Shown here piece after piece: positions 55,580-64,000 of a stretch of DNA of 64,000 nt. The notes under the pieces were generated by a model, which saw nothing but the letters and a program-made list of their open reading frames with translations, searched no databases and was not told where the DNA came from. The stretch is from Terrilactibacillus tamarindi (lineage in GTDB: Bacteria > Bacillota > Bacilli > Bacillales > Sporolactobacillaceae). Both the position numbers and the translations under genes were made by a program. The first letter of the stretch is position 1; the number at the start of each line of letters is the position of its first letter. Location of the stretch: contig NZ_WNHB01000014.1 of assembly GCF_009718825.1 (NCBI RefSeq), positions 34,797 to 98,796 of the forward strand, given 5' to 3'.

Positions 55580-56932
55580 CTAAGGATTCTTTCGCCTTAG
55601 ACAGCATATGAAAAACCCATCTGTACCGTAATCACTAGGTAATATTTGAATCATCGATTGATCATCTATGAGATTATTTTTTAATTTTTTTGGCAAATGA
55701 GCTATTCCTTCTTGATCCCATTCAAACTCCGAGTTCTTAGATAAGAAATCATAAATCACTTTTTCATTTTCACGCTTATCAATCGTGCATGTACTGTAAA
55801 TGAGCCTTCCCCCTTTTTTTAATAAAGGAGCGACCTGTTGAATGATATCCTTTTGTATGTTGACAATACGTTCAACATCGGTATTTTTCTTTTCCCATTT
55901 GATCTCAGGCTTATGACGTATGACACCGAGTCCCGTGCAAGGTGCATCGACTAATATACGATCAAAACTTTCATTTTTAAATTGTGTTTGGGCTTCCCTT
56001 GCATCTAACGCCATCGTGTGGATAATAGAAAGCCCTAACCTATTGGCATGTTGGTCTATTAATCGCGTTTTATGTTTATGTAGATCGAACGCAACGATTT
56101 CACCCTGATTTTCCATTAATTCAGCGATGTGTGACGTCTTTCCTCCGGGTCCTGCACACGCATCTAATACTCTCATTCCTGGCTTAGCATGCACAACGTC
56201 TGCAACAAGCATAGAGCTCTCATCCTGAACGGTGAATGCGCCTTCTTGTAATAACGGGCTCTTAAGAATTCTTCCTTTTTCAATGACGAGTGCATAAGGA
56301 GATAATTCCCCCTCAACTGCTTCAATTCCTTCTTTAGACAATTGATTGATCAATTCGGATTTACTCATGTTTAACGTATTCACACGTATGGTCATATTAG
56401 GTGGTTGATTATTAGCCTGGCAAATATTTAGAGCTGCTTCCTTGCCGAAATCATCTGTCCATTGTTTAATTAACCATTCAGGATGACTATAAATTATGGA
56501 TAGTCGTTTCACTTCAGGCTCAATTTTTGATAAATCGGGAGATCCTTGTCTTAAATATTGACGCAGCACGCCATTTACAAATCCAGATATCCCTTGATGA
56601 CCTCTTTTCCTTGCGATGACAACCGCTTCATTTACAATCGCATGATCCGGAATCTTTGTTAAAAATTCTTTTTGATAAATGGACATCAGCAATAATAGAT
56701 TAACCCAGTCATCCCGTTTTCGTTTTGAGTTTACATAGTTTTCCAAAATATAATTCAGCCGTATTTTCCATTGTAATACACCATAAACAATTTGCGTGAT
56801 CAGAGCTCTGTCCTGTGGTTTCAATTCCTGCTTTTCAATCGCCTCATTTAAAGCTAATTGACTATATGCATGTTGTTTTTCGATTTTTAAAAGTACGTCG
56901 AGAGCAATCTCTCGAGCCATTGGTTTACCCAT
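55580..56932 (-). CDS. rsmB: 16S rRNA (cytosine-967 C5)-methyltransferase RsmB
   Basis: An N-terminal NusB-like RNA-binding domain (REIALDVLLKIEKQHAYSQL) is followed by a Rossmann methyltransferase domain with VLDACAGPGGKTSHIAELM, DAPCTGLGVIRHKPEIKW (catalytic Cys) and YSTCTIDKRENE (second Cys). The length is 450 aa. AGGAG lies eight bases before the ATG. In B. subtilis rlmN follows; here prpC follows directly. Confidence 0.96.
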   Translation of the reverse strand: MGKPMAREIALDVLLKIEKQHAYSQLALNEAIEKQELKPQDRALITQIVYGVLQWKIRLNYILENYVNSKRKRDDWVNLLLLMSIYQKEFLTKIPDHAIVNEAVVIARKRGHQGISGFVNGVLRQYLRQGSPDLSKIEPEVKRLSIIYSHPEWLIKQWTDDFGKEAALNICQANNQPPNMTIRVNTLNMSKSELINQLSKEGIEAVEGELSPYALVIEKGRILKSPLLQEGAFTVQDESSMLVADVVHAKPGMRVLDACAGPGGKTSHIAELMENQGEIVAFDLHKHKTRLIDQHANRLGLSIIHTMALDAREAQTQFKNESFDRILVDAPCTGLGVIRHKPEIKWEKKNTDVERIVNIQKDIIQQVAPLLKKGGRLIYSTCTIDKRENEKVIYDFLSKNSEFEWDQEGIAHLPKKLKNNLIDDQSMIQILPSDYGTDGFFICCLRRKNP

Positions 56933-56935
56933 TTA

Positions 56936-57871
56936 TTAGTCTCCTAGTCTTGTACCTAAATCTAATGATTTTCCATTTAAAAATTGACTTGCTATCATTT
57001 TCTTCTTTCCTGAAGGCTGGCATTCCAATACCCGAATGGCTTCATGACTCCCTGTAGCTACGGTAAAAGCCTCTTTATCACACTCGATGACAGTACCGGG
57101 TTCTGCCTCTTTTTTTGTATCAACTTTTTGTGTTTTCCAGATCTTAAATACTTTGCCATCTAGTAAAGTATAGGCACCTGGAAAAGGATTTAACCCTCTA
57201 ACAAGGTTGTGTATCTCTTTTCCACTTTTAGACCAGTCAATCTTTTCATTTTCATGTTGGATGGTAGGCGCAAACGTGACTTGATTCGGATCTTGAGCGA
57301 CAGGGGTTATTTGTCCTGACTTTAATAAAGGAATCGTTTCTGATAGTAGACGGGCGCCAGCTGCACTTAGCTTGTCGTGCAGAGTCCCCATCGTGTCATG
57401 ATCTTCAATCGGAATGCGAACCTTAGCTAACATATCTCCAGCGTCAAGAGCTTTAACCATATACATAATCGTGACACCGGTTTCTTCCTCACCATCAATA
57501 ATAGCTTGGTGAATAGGTGCCCCGCCCCTGTATTTAGGTAACAAAGAGGCATGGACATTAATACAACCAAGTTTTGGCCCATTCAGTAACGTCTCTGGTA
57601 AGATTTGGCCATATGCGGCTGTTACAAGTAAATCTGGTTGATAATTGAGGATTTCTTGTACAGCTGAAGGCTCCCTTACTTTTTCCGGCTGTAAAACCGG
57701 AATGTTGTATGAAGCAGCAAGCTCTTTCACCGGTGGAGGAGTTAGAACTTTCTTTCTTCCTTTTCGGCGGTCTGGCTGCGTAACCACTGCTTGTACTTTA
57801 TAGCCATCATCGATGAGTCTTTGCAGGACGGGAACAGCAAAGTCTGGTGTACCCATAAAAATAATATTCAT
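56936..57871 (-). CDS. fmt: Methionyl-tRNA formyltransferase
   Basis: Formylates initiator Met-tRNA. NIIFMGTPDFAVPVLQRLI, the catalytic block INVHASLLPKYRGGAPIHQA and GVTIMYMVKALDAGDM are diagnostic, with a C-terminal OB domain. The length is 311 aa. It starts 39 bases after priA, with no def gene between, unlike B. subtilis. Confidence 0.97.
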   Translation of the reverse strand: MNIIFMGTPDFAVPVLQRLIDDGYKVQAVVTQPDRRKGRKKVLTPPPVKELAASYNIPVLQPEKVREPSAVQEILNYQPDLLVTAAYGQILPETLLNGPKLGCINVHASLLPKYRGGAPIHQAIIDGEEETGVTIMYMVKALDAGDMLAKVRIPIEDHDTMGTLHDKLSAAGARLLSETIPLLKSGQITPVAQDPNQVTFAPTIQHENEKIDWSKSGKEIHNLVRGLNPFPGAYTLLDGKVFKIWKTQKVDTKKEAEPGTVIECDKEAFTVATGSHEAIRVLECQPSGKKKMIASQFLNGKSLDLGTRLGD

Positions 57872-57910
57872 TTATAATCACCTTCTATTTTCTTCAAATC
57901 TAATCGATCC

Positions 57911-60337
57911 TTACATCATAAGAAAAGGATTTAAATCGATTGTTATTTTTAAATCATCGTTTTTTGTTCCTGTGGGATAATGTTCCTGAATTCGTTTTAG
58001 TAACGACAAGAGGTTCGGTTCCCGCTTATATTTTACCATGCACTGATAGCGATATCTATCTTTGATACGTGGAATGGCCGAACTGGTAGGTCCGAGAATT
58101 TGGGCACCTGAAGATAATCCTTTCTTTAAATGATCGGCTATTTTTTCTGCTGTATCAACGACTTTTGTCACTTGAGTATGTGATAAAGTAATCATAGCTA
58201 AGTAATAAAACGGTGGATAATGATGACGATAACGCATTTGCATTTCTTGATCATAAAAAGATTGATAATCGTGGTTGGATGCGTGAATAATAGAATAATG
58301 TTCTGTCGAGTAGGATTGAATAATCACTTCTCCCGGTAATTTATCTCGACCAGCTCTACCGCTGACTTGTGTTAATAATTGAAATGTTTTTTCACTAGAT
58401 CTGAAATCCGGTAAATGCAACATTGCATCGGCAGCAAGCACACCCACAAGCGTAACCTTTGGAAAATCAAGCCCCTTGGCAATCATTTGCGTTCCTAAAA
58501 GAATATCCGCTTTTCCTTCGCCAAAGGCCGTTAAAAGTTTCTCATGACTACCTTTTCTTTGAGTCGTATCAACATCCATTCGAATCACTCTTGCTTCCGG
58601 GAGCACTTTTGTTAGTTCTTCCTCTACTCTTTGAGTACCCGTTCCAAAATAACGCAAATGAGAACCCATACATTCTGGACACCGACTGGGGTAGGGTTCC
58701 TGGTGACCGCAATAATGACACTTGAGCATCCCTTGTTTTCGGTGATAGGTCAAAGAAATATCACAATGAGGACACTGGACGACATAACCACAATCACGAC
58801 ACATAACAAACGTAGAGTATCCCCTTCGGTTAAGAAATAATACACTTTGTTCCTTCTTTTCCAATCGATCCTGTAGCTTCTCAAATAATTGTTTTGAAAA
58901 CATGGAATGATTATTTGCCCGAAGCTCTTCTCGCATATCAACCATCTGAACTTCCGGGAGACTTCTTTGATTGACTCGCTCTAGCAATTGGATCAAATGA
59001 TAGACGCCTTTTTTCGCTCTAGCATAGGACTCAAGAGAGGGTGTCGCACTTCCCAGTACAACGGGACATTGATGATATTTACCCCTGAAGATAGCGACAT
59101 CTCTTGCGTGATAACGAGGCTGCTCTTCCTGTTTATAACTCGTTTCATGCTCTTCATCAATAACAATTAAACCCAAGTTTTTAAAGGGGGCGAAGATGGC
59201 CGATCTTGCTCCAACGGCAACGTGAACGGTACCCTCAAGGACTTTTCGCCATTCATCGTATTTTTCACCTTGGCTAAGACCGCTGTGCAAGACAGCTACC
59301 TCATCACCAAAACGGCCTTTAAATCGATGAACCATTTGCGGTGTTAACGCAATTTCAGGAACTAAAACAATCGCTTCTTTACCCATATTTAGTATTTTTT
59401 CGATGGCCTGCAGATAGACTTCTGTTTTACCGCTACCCGTTACTCCATGGCATAAAAATACCTCATGGGTTTGTGATCGTATCGACTCTTGAATGGGAGC
59501 AAGAGCATTCTTTTGAGTTGTCGTTAAGGGAAGAGAAGTTGTTCTTTCAATTTCTTTGTCGGCATATGGATCGCGATAGACTTCTTCTGTTGTTTCAACA
59601 AGATAACCTTTCTTCACAAGTTGTTTTATTGAAGAAGGGCCGATATTTAATCTCTTTAAAATCTCCGTTATCTCAACTTTTAGATGAGATTCCTGATTGA
59701 TGAAATACTCTAAAACTTGCTTTTGCTTTAACGAACGCTTATCTAACTTTGAAGAGACATCCATCAATTCGTCTTTAGAAAGAGCGGTTGTAATATAGCG
59801 AATCCTTTTATAGGTTCTTCTATCATTTTTTATCCATTGAATAATCGAGATGTACCCTTTTTTCATCGCCGCATTCAAGCTATCTGACTGCTGTGGTTCC
59901 TTCTTTAGAAGTTCTGTCCATTCCATCTCAGGTTTGTTTAAAAGGATGTCTAGCAATGTTGGGTAGTCCCGTGCTAGACTCTCTTTGTCATTTATTCGAA
60001 CTATTTTTTTATAGTTTCCTTTTAGCACAGCAGGTAGCATGGCTGAGAAAGCAAAAAGACGTGGGCAGAGTGTTTCTGCTGACAACCACTTTCCTAATGA
60101 AAGTAATTCCGTTGTTAAAACAGGAGTGGGATCAATCACCTGGGAGATTGCCTTCAAGTTCTTAATTTCTGATTGCTTTTCAATAGATAAAATAAACCCT
60201 AGTCGCTTCATTGGTCCGAATGGAACAAGCACTCTCATTCCAGGCTGGATAAACGATTCAAATTCAAGGGGAATTTTATAATCAAAAGGTCGATCCGTTT
60301 CCTTAACGGGAATATCGACAATAACTTTGGCTATCAT
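57911..60337 (-). CDS. priA: Primosomal protein PriA (replication restart helicase)
   Basis: 3'-to-5' helicase that reloads the replisome. An N-terminal DNA-binding domain (PVKETDRPFDYKIP) is followed by the helicase with LCHGVTGSGKTEVYLQAIEK, VIDEEHETSYKQEEQPRYHA and LLGTQMIAKGLDFPKVTLVG. The two-zinc insertion CRDCGYVVQCPHC ... CHYCGHQEPYPSRCPEC is complete. The length is 808 aa. It overlaps coaBC by four bases. Confidence 0.97.
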   Translation of the reverse strand: MIAKVIVDIPVKETDRPFDYKIPLEFESFIQPGMRVLVPFGPMKRLGFILSIEKQSEIKNLKAISQVIDPTPVLTTELLSLGKWLSAETLCPRLFAFSAMLPAVLKGNYKKIVRINDKESLARDYPTLLDILLNKPEMEWTELLKKEPQQSDSLNAAMKKGYISIIQWIKNDRRTYKRIRYITTALSKDELMDVSSKLDKRSLKQKQVLEYFINQESHLKVEITEILKRLNIGPSSIKQLVKKGYLVETTEEVYRDPYADKEIERTTSLPLTTTQKNALAPIQESIRSQTHEVFLCHGVTGSGKTEVYLQAIEKILNMGKEAIVLVPEIALTPQMVHRFKGRFGDEVAVLHSGLSQGEKYDEWRKVLEGTVHVAVGARSAIFAPFKNLGLIVIDEEHETSYKQEEQPRYHARDVAIFRGKYHQCPVVLGSATPSLESYARAKKGVYHLIQLLERVNQRSLPEVQMVDMREELRANNHSMFSKQLFEKLQDRLEKKEQSVLFLNRRGYSTFVMCRDCGYVVQCPHCDISLTYHRKQGMLKCHYCGHQEPYPSRCPECMGSHLRYFGTGTQRVEEELTKVLPEARVIRMDVDTTQRKGSHEKLLTAFGEGKADILLGTQMIAKGLDFPKVTLVGVLAADAMLHLPDFRSSEKTFQLLTQVSGRAGRDKLPGEVIIQSYSTEHYSIIHASNHDYQSFYDQEMQMRYRHHYPPFYYLAMITLSHTQVTKVVDTAEKIADHLKKGLSSGAQILGPTSSAIPRIKDRYRYQCMVKYKREPNLLSLLKRIQEHYPTGTKNDDLKITIDLNPFLMM

Positions 60338-61548
60338 GATAAATCGCTCACTTTAAATAAGTCTTCTAATGCATCAACGATATGTTCACTTACATGATGT
60401 TTGGTCATCAATTCGAATGATTTATAACGTCCACTAGGATAATAGAAACACACCTTGTTGGTATCTTTTTCAAAACCTGAACCTTCTTCAGCAATATTAT
60501 TGGCTACGATCATATCTAGATTTTTTTTCCTTAACTTTTCTTTCGCATAATCTTCTAAATGTTCCGTCTCCGCTGCAAACCCTATTAAAATTTGTTTGTC
60601 TTTTCTTTTACCTAGTTCTAACAAAATATCTGGATTTCTTACCATTTCTATAAGAAGTGACCCTTCTTGTTTTTTCATTTTTTGATGAAAAATCTCTTTT
60701 GGCCTATAATCCGCGACAGCTGCGGACATGATAACGGCATCCATTTCTGATTCTCTCTTCATGACCGCCTCAAACATCTCGATCGCACTTGTCACATTGA
60801 TCCGAGTTACGTATTCAGGCGTTTTAAGATAGGTAGGGCCTGAAATTAAGGTGACCTCTGCTCCTCTTTTTTGTAGAACATGAGCAAGTGAATATCCCAT
60901 TTTCCCTGATGAATAATTAGTAAAGTATCGAACAGGATCAAATGATTCTCGAGTTGGACCGGCCGTAAGGAGAACCTTCTTCCCATCTAATGTTTTTTTG
61001 GGCGATGAAAAAAAAGATTCGATTTGACTAAAAATAATGTCTGGTTCAAGTAAACGACCTTTTCCTACCCAACCGCAGGCTAAATAACCTTCATCCGGTT
61101 CTAGAAGTCTATAACCATATGAAATTAATTTTTTAATATTTGCTTGAACGGCGGGATGTTGGTACATATTAACATTCATCGCTGGTGCAATCCAAACAGG
61201 TGCCTTCGTTGCAAGAACAGTAGCTGAGACCATATCACCTGCTTCACCCTGCGCAAGTTTACTCAAGGTGTGGCTTGAAGCAGGAGCAACAATGAAGAGA
61301 TCGGCCTGATCAGCTAAATCAATATGGGCAATCTGCCCTTCTTTTTTTTCTATAAAAAGGTTATCATTGACCGGATGGCGCGATAGGGCTTGAAACGTCG
61401 CTGGACCTATAAATTGTTTAGCTGAATCTGTCATAAGTACATCAACATGGGCACCCGCCTTTGTTAACATGCTTGTTAACGTGGCTGCTTTGTAAGCTGC
61501 AATACTACCTGTTACGCAAAGAACAATTTTTTTATTTCCCAGCGTCAT
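60334..61548 (-). CDS. coaBC: Bifunctional phosphopantothenoylcysteine decarboxylase/synthetase CoaBC
   Basis: Catalyses two steps of coenzyme A synthesis. The N-terminal flavin decarboxylase (CoaC) has VTGSIAAYKAATL, APAMNVNMYQHPAVQ and the catalytic Cys in LACGWVGKGRLLEPD. The C-terminal synthetase (CoaB) has LTAGPTRESFDPVRYFTNYS, SGKMGYSLA and AAVADYRPKEI. The length is 404 aa. Two in-frame upstream purine runs (AAGGAG, AAGG) precede the ATG. Confidence 0.97.
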   Translation of the reverse strand: MTLGNKKIVLCVTGSIAAYKAATLTSMLTKAGAHVDVLMTDSAKQFIGPATFQALSRHPVNDNLFIEKKEGQIAHIDLADQADLFIVAPASSHTLSKLAQGEAGDMVSATVLATKAPVWIAPAMNVNMYQHPAVQANIKKLISYGYRLLEPDEGYLACGWVGKGRLLEPDIIFSQIESFFSSPKKTLDGKKVLLTAGPTRESFDPVRYFTNYSSGKMGYSLAHVLQKRGAEVTLISGPTYLKTPEYVTRINVTSAIEMFEAVMKRESEMDAVIMSAAVADYRPKEIFHQKMKKQEGSLLIEMVRNPDILLELGKRKDKQILIGFAAETEHLEDYAKEKLRKKNLDMIVANNIAEEGSGFEKDTNKVCFYYPSGRYKSFELMTKHHVSEHIVDALEDLFKVSDLS

Positions 61549-61647
61549 CCTTCATCACTCCTTATCTTAAATAACTCATTTCTGACGATGCTACTTAACC
61601 CGTCCTATGTAATTTTTTCTTTCATTTTATTTTTCATTCTAGTACGA

Positions 61648-61789
61648 GTTCAAAAAGGCAGCAAATTAGAAGCAAGAAGGTCAAGGTGGCGCCGTTTTGA
61701 GGACCGGAATGTAGGTTTTTACTACATGAGGACCGGAAAAACAAGCCAACGCCGAGATTCGCAGCTTATCATTTGGTGACTTTTTGAAC
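61648..61789. repeat. 142-bp imperfect inverted-repeat element (MITE-like or structured RNA)
   Basis: The ends are a perfect 10-base inverted repeat (GTTCAAAAAG at 61648-61657; CTTTTTGAAC at 61780-61789), extending imperfectly to about 26 bases (22 matches). The exact centre is the hairpin ATGTAG-GTTTTTA-CTACAT at 61709-61727. The hairpin is flanked by two identical copies of TGAGGACCGGAA (61698-61709 and 61727-61738), then by GTTTT/AAAAC pairing. The whole thus folds into one long interrupted stem. No transposase is encoded. Only one copy exists in the window. Confidence 0.75.
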
Positions 61790-61816
61790 ATCCTCTCTAG
61801 AAGATCATGCAAGAAT

Positions 61817-61840
61817 AGGCGTGGATAAATTACCACGCCT
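61817..61840 (-). terminator. Hairpin after rpoZ, probable terminator
   Basis: AGGCGTGG/CCACGCCT forms a perfect eight-base stem with an eight-base loop, 25 bases after the rpoZ stop. The minus-strand tail (ATTCTTGC) is a weak T tract, so strength is uncertain. Confidence 0.55.
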
Positions 61841-61864
61841 CCTTATCCTTCTATTTAATTGGTA

Positions 61865-62059
61865 TTATTGTTTGTTTAACAAGCCAGCATTGATTTCTTC
61901 CAATGCTTTTCCTACAAATTTACTCGATTTGGTTTCTTCAAGCATTGGTTGTAAATGTTGTTCTTGCAGTTCTCTTGCTCTTTTAGCTGAAAGAGTCACT
62001 AAAGTATATTTTGAATTCACTTTGTCTAATAACTTATCAATTGATGGATATAGCATCAT
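61865..62059 (-). CDS. rpoZ: RNA polymerase omega subunit
   Basis: A 64-residue protein: [20 protein letters not shown] followed by [16 protein letters not shown] and [17 protein letters not shown], the usual omega pattern with the conserved RAR motif. It starts two bases after gmk (two tandem ATG codons, either may be used). The remA-gmk-rpoZ-coaBC order is as in B. subtilis. Confidence 0.95.
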   Translation of the reverse strand: MMLYPSIDKLLDKVNSKYTLVTLSAKRARELQEQHLQPMLEETKSSKFVGKALEEINAGLLNKQ

Positions 62060-62061
62060 GG

Positions 62062-62679
62062 TTAGTCAACCTCCGAAAATCTTTTGTATTTTTCAATTAA
62101 GCGAGATACTTTACAATGTTCCCCTGTCACGATGGCTTCAATTCGATCACAAGCAGCTTGAACCTCATCATTTTCAACGACATAATCATAGTGCTGCATG
62201 AGCTCAATCTCTGATTTAGCCATCGTTAAACGATTTTCAATAAGAGAAGCCGTTTCAGTCCCACGACCCGTGATTCGTTTTTTTAGTTCTTGAAGACTCG
62301 GAGGAGCAAGGAAAATAAATATTCCTTCATCAAAGCGTTTCTTTACTTGCAGTGCGCCTTGTACTTCAATTTCCAAAATGACATCTTGTCCAGAATCTAA
62401 TGTTTCTCTTACATAGTCAATAGGCGTTCCATAGAAATTACCAACGTATTCCGCCCACTCCAATAATTTATTATTTTGGACCATCCCTTTAAACTCTTCT
62501 CTAGATTTGAAAAAATAATGAACACCGTCTATTTCGCCTTTACGAGGTTCCCTCGTCGTAACAGAAATCGAATACTTTAGTGACGTTCCTCGTTTGCGAA
62601 GTGCTCGGCAAACGGTTCCTTTTCCAACTCCAGAAGGTCCAGAGAGAATAAATAATATTCCTTTTTCTCGAAAAGCCAT
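62062..62679 (-). CDS. gmk: Guanylate kinase
   Basis: Phosphorylates GMP to GDP. The P-loop [13 protein letters not shown] is near residue 12. [34 protein letters not shown] and [13 protein letters not shown] are diagnostic. The ATG at 62679 (205 aa) is seven bases behind GGAGG; the TTG two codons earlier is less likely. Confidence 0.97.
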   Translation of the reverse strand: MAFREKGILFILSGPSGVGKGTVCRALRKRGTSLKYSISVTTREPRKGEIDGVHYFFKSREEFKGMVQNNKLLEWAEYVGNFYGTPIDYVRETLDSGQDVILEIEVQGALQVKKRFDEGIFIFLAPPSLQELKKRITGRGTETASLIENRLTMAKSEIELMQHYDYVVENDEVQAACDRIEAIVTGEHCKVSRLIEKYKRFSEVD

Positions 62680-62697
62680 GCACAATCCTCCACATTT

Positions 62698-62958
62698 TTA
62701 TACATCATCTGTCAAGTCATCTTGCTGTGATAATCTTTGAGATACCGTTTCAGGCTGTACAGATGATAGAATAACATGATCGCTATCCATGATAATCACA
62801 GCCCTCGTACGCCGACCATATGTTGCGTCGATCAATTTATTTGAATCACGCGAGACCTTTATTAGTCGTTTCACTGGTTGTGATTCCGGGCTAATAATGG
62901 CGACAATACGTGTTGCGGAAGCGATATTTCCAAAACCGATATTAATTAATTTTACCAT
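62698..62958 (-). CDS. remA: Extracellular matrix regulatory protein RemA (YlzA)
   Basis: A small DNA-binding regulator that activates biofilm matrix and osmoprotection genes in B. subtilis. [32 protein letters not shown] and [20 protein letters not shown] match the family closely. The start at 62958 (86 aa) gives the conserved N-terminus; the ATG four codons upstream overlaps the GGAGG site. Confidence 0.94.
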   Translation of the reverse strand: MVKLINIGFGNIASATRIVAIISPESQPVKRLIKVSRDSNKLIDATYGRRTRAVIIMDSDHVILSSVQPETVSQRLSQQDDLTDDV

Positions 62959-62988
62959 ATTTCTTTCCATCCTCCAAAGTGAAAGTTT

Positions 62989-63873
62989 TCATTCGATGTT
63001 TTGAATCTGTTCTCGACATTTTTCAATTTCACTTTTTATGGAAATGACTAAAACACTTATCCTTTCATCGTTCCCTTTTGAACCAATCGTATTAATTTCT
63101 CGCTGCATTTCTTGAATAAGAAAATCAAGTTTGCGTCCAATCGGTTCATCTTTCGCTAAAATTTCTTTGAACTGCTTGGTATGACTGTTTAACCGAGTCA
63201 ATTCCTCATCTATATTTGATTTATCTGCAAATAACGCTATTTCATTTAATAAACGGGCTTCATCAATCTCAACGTCATTATGATTTAAATAATCTTCTAT
63301 TCTTTTTCTTAATCGAGATTCATATTGAAGCGTGACTTGTGGCGCCAATTCCTCTATTTCATGAATCGAGCTCTTGATTGTTTGTAGCCTGTCACATAAA
63401 TCGAGAGCAAGTTGTTTGCCTTCCGTTTTTCGCATATCAACCAGATGATCAAGAGACTCTTGAACGACTTTAACGACCGAAGACTCAACTTCCTCTAAGT
63501 CGTCTTCTTTGTTTGTTACGAGTAAAGCATCTGGATGCTCGAGGAGATCATGCACCTTGATTTCTTGAGATAAATGATATCTTGTTTTTAAAGATCTTAA
63601 TAGCGCCATATATTGGTCAAGAAACGCCCAATTTGGTTCTATTTTTATCCCGGAACCATTAAGGTGATTTATCGTAATGGTTATGTATATTTTCCCCCGA
63701 TTGATCGTTTGTTTAACAACCCTTTTTAATATATCTTCTAAATAAGTCAAAGACTGAGGCAAATGAAACGTCATATCTAAATAACGATGATTGACAGCTT
63801 TCATTTCACAGGTGAGTGAATAGGACTCCAAATCTAGCGTTGACCGACCAAAACCTGTCATACTTTTTACCAT
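62989..63873 (-). CDS. yicC: YicC/YloC family endoribonuclease
   Basis: A 294-aa protein of the YicC family, shown in E. coli and B. subtilis to be an endoribonuclease. The N-terminal VKSMTGFGRSTLDLES, VNHRYLDMTFHLPQSL and INRGKIYITI, and the C-terminal LDFLIQEMQREINTIGSKGN, are diagnostic. It is the most upstream gene in the window, with remA 30 bases after it. Confidence 0.95.
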   Translation of the reverse strand: MVKSMTGFGRSTLDLESYSLTCEMKAVNHRYLDMTFHLPQSLTYLEDILKRVVKQTINRGKIYITITINHLNGSGIKIEPNWAFLDQYMALLRSLKTRYHLSQEIKVHDLLEHPDALLVTNKEDDLEEVESSVVKVVQESLDHLVDMRKTEGKQLALDLCDRLQTIKSSIHEIEELAPQVTLQYESRLRKRIEDYLNHNDVEIDEARLLNEIALFADKSNIDEELTRLNSHTKQFKEILAKDEPIGRKLDFLIQEMQREINTIGSKGNDERISVLVISIKSEIEKCREQIQNIE

Positions 63874-64000
63874 AACACCACATCCGATAGTATTTTATAT
63901 AGTATTTAGCCACCTACAACATCATGGTTTTAATTAAATCGTTATCCATATCTATATTATAAATCTTTCTACATTTAAGCAAATGATAATTTTATCATCT

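Larger units (their letters stand above)
61549..61864. other. Intergenic region between rpoZ and coaBC
   Basis: The 316 bases carry the inverted-repeat element at 61648-61789 and the rpoZ hairpin at 61817-61840. The remaining 100 bases next to coaBC are T-rich on the plus strand and contain no recognisable promoter. Confidence 0.6.

Noticed and set aside
61588..61779. 63-codon plus-strand reading frame overlapping the inverted-repeat element
   Set aside because: No ribosome binding site, very basic unlikely composition in its second half, and the symmetric repeat structure explains the sequence better than coding.
63983..63998. ATGATAA-AA-TTATCAT palindrome at the right edge, similar to a Fur/PerR box
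   Set aside because: Spacing differs from the 7-1-7 Fur box and the neighbouring gene beyond the edge is unseen; it could equally be part of an upstream terminator.
1..64000. CRISPR arrays, tRNA or rRNA genes, insertion sequences, prophage or defence genes
   Set aside because: None was recognised on reading both strands; almost all space is filled by conserved housekeeping and flagellar genes.

Overview
The window is chromosomal DNA of a low-GC, motile, spore-forming member of the Bacillales. Three things indicate this: a complete fla/che-type flagellar operon followed by codY, hslU and hslV; a 26-codon spoVM; and an almost unbroken copy of the Bacillus subtilis gene order from yloC (yicC) to flhF, here read on the minus strand. 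Several genes expected in that order are missing: def, rlmN, sdaAA/sdaAB, yloV (fakA), khpA and ylqD, sucC/sucD and xerC (codV). The missing succinyl-CoA ligase genes would suit a fermentative lineage such as the Sporolactobacillaceae. That placement is an inference, and the missing genes may lie elsewhere in the genome.

Layout from the right edge, in the direction of most transcription. Positions 63.9-60.3 kb hold yicC, remA, gmk, rpoZ and coaBC, with a 142-bp imperfect inverted-repeat element between rpoZ and coaBC. Positions 60.3-50.5 kb hold priA, fmt, rsmB, prpC, prkC, rsgA, rpe and thiN (replication restart, initiator tRNA formylation, rRNA methylation, a PASTA kinase/phosphatase pair, a ribosome GTPase, pentose phosphate and thiamine). 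Around 50 kb, spoVM (-) and rpmB (+) converge on one terminator. Positions 49.6-47.0 kb hold yloU (Asp23 family) and recG. Positions 46.9-43.2 kb hold the lipid genes fapR-plsX-fabD-fabG-acpP, with a recognisable FapR operator at the fapR promoter. Positions 43.1-35.0 kb hold rnc, smc, ftsY, ylxM, ffh and rpsP, with a plus-strand DUF1128 gene inserted between rnc and smc. Positions 34.8-31.0 kb hold rimM, trmD, rplS (own promoter and L19 leader), rbgA and rnhB. Positions 30.9-24.6 kb hold ylqG, ylqH, dprA, topA and trmFO. Positions 24.1-21.2 kb hold hslV, hslU and codY, closed by a strong terminator. Positions 20.8-1 hold the flagellar operon flgB to flhF, with flhF cut by the window edge.

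The flagellar block reads as one long transcript with many short overlaps, led by a vegetative-type promoter at about 20.96-20.98 kb. It encodes rod and MS-ring (flgB, flgC, fliE, fliF), the switch and C-ring (fliG, fliM, fliY), the export ATPase (fliH, fliI, fliJ), the hook (fliK, flgD, flgE), the export gate (fliO/fliZ, fliP, fliQ, fliR, flhB, flhA), cheY, flbD, fliL and the start of flhF. The hook-length protein FliK is very long (941 residues) and carries a recent internal duplication.

I found no obvious new defence, mobile or biosynthetic system. The signals most worth following are the 142-bp element between rpoZ and coaBC, the expanded FliK, the small FliK-like/FlhB-like pair ylqG-ylqH, and the set of gene losses. 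Starts were set by eye from Shine-Dalgarno positions, and several differ from the longest possible reading frame.
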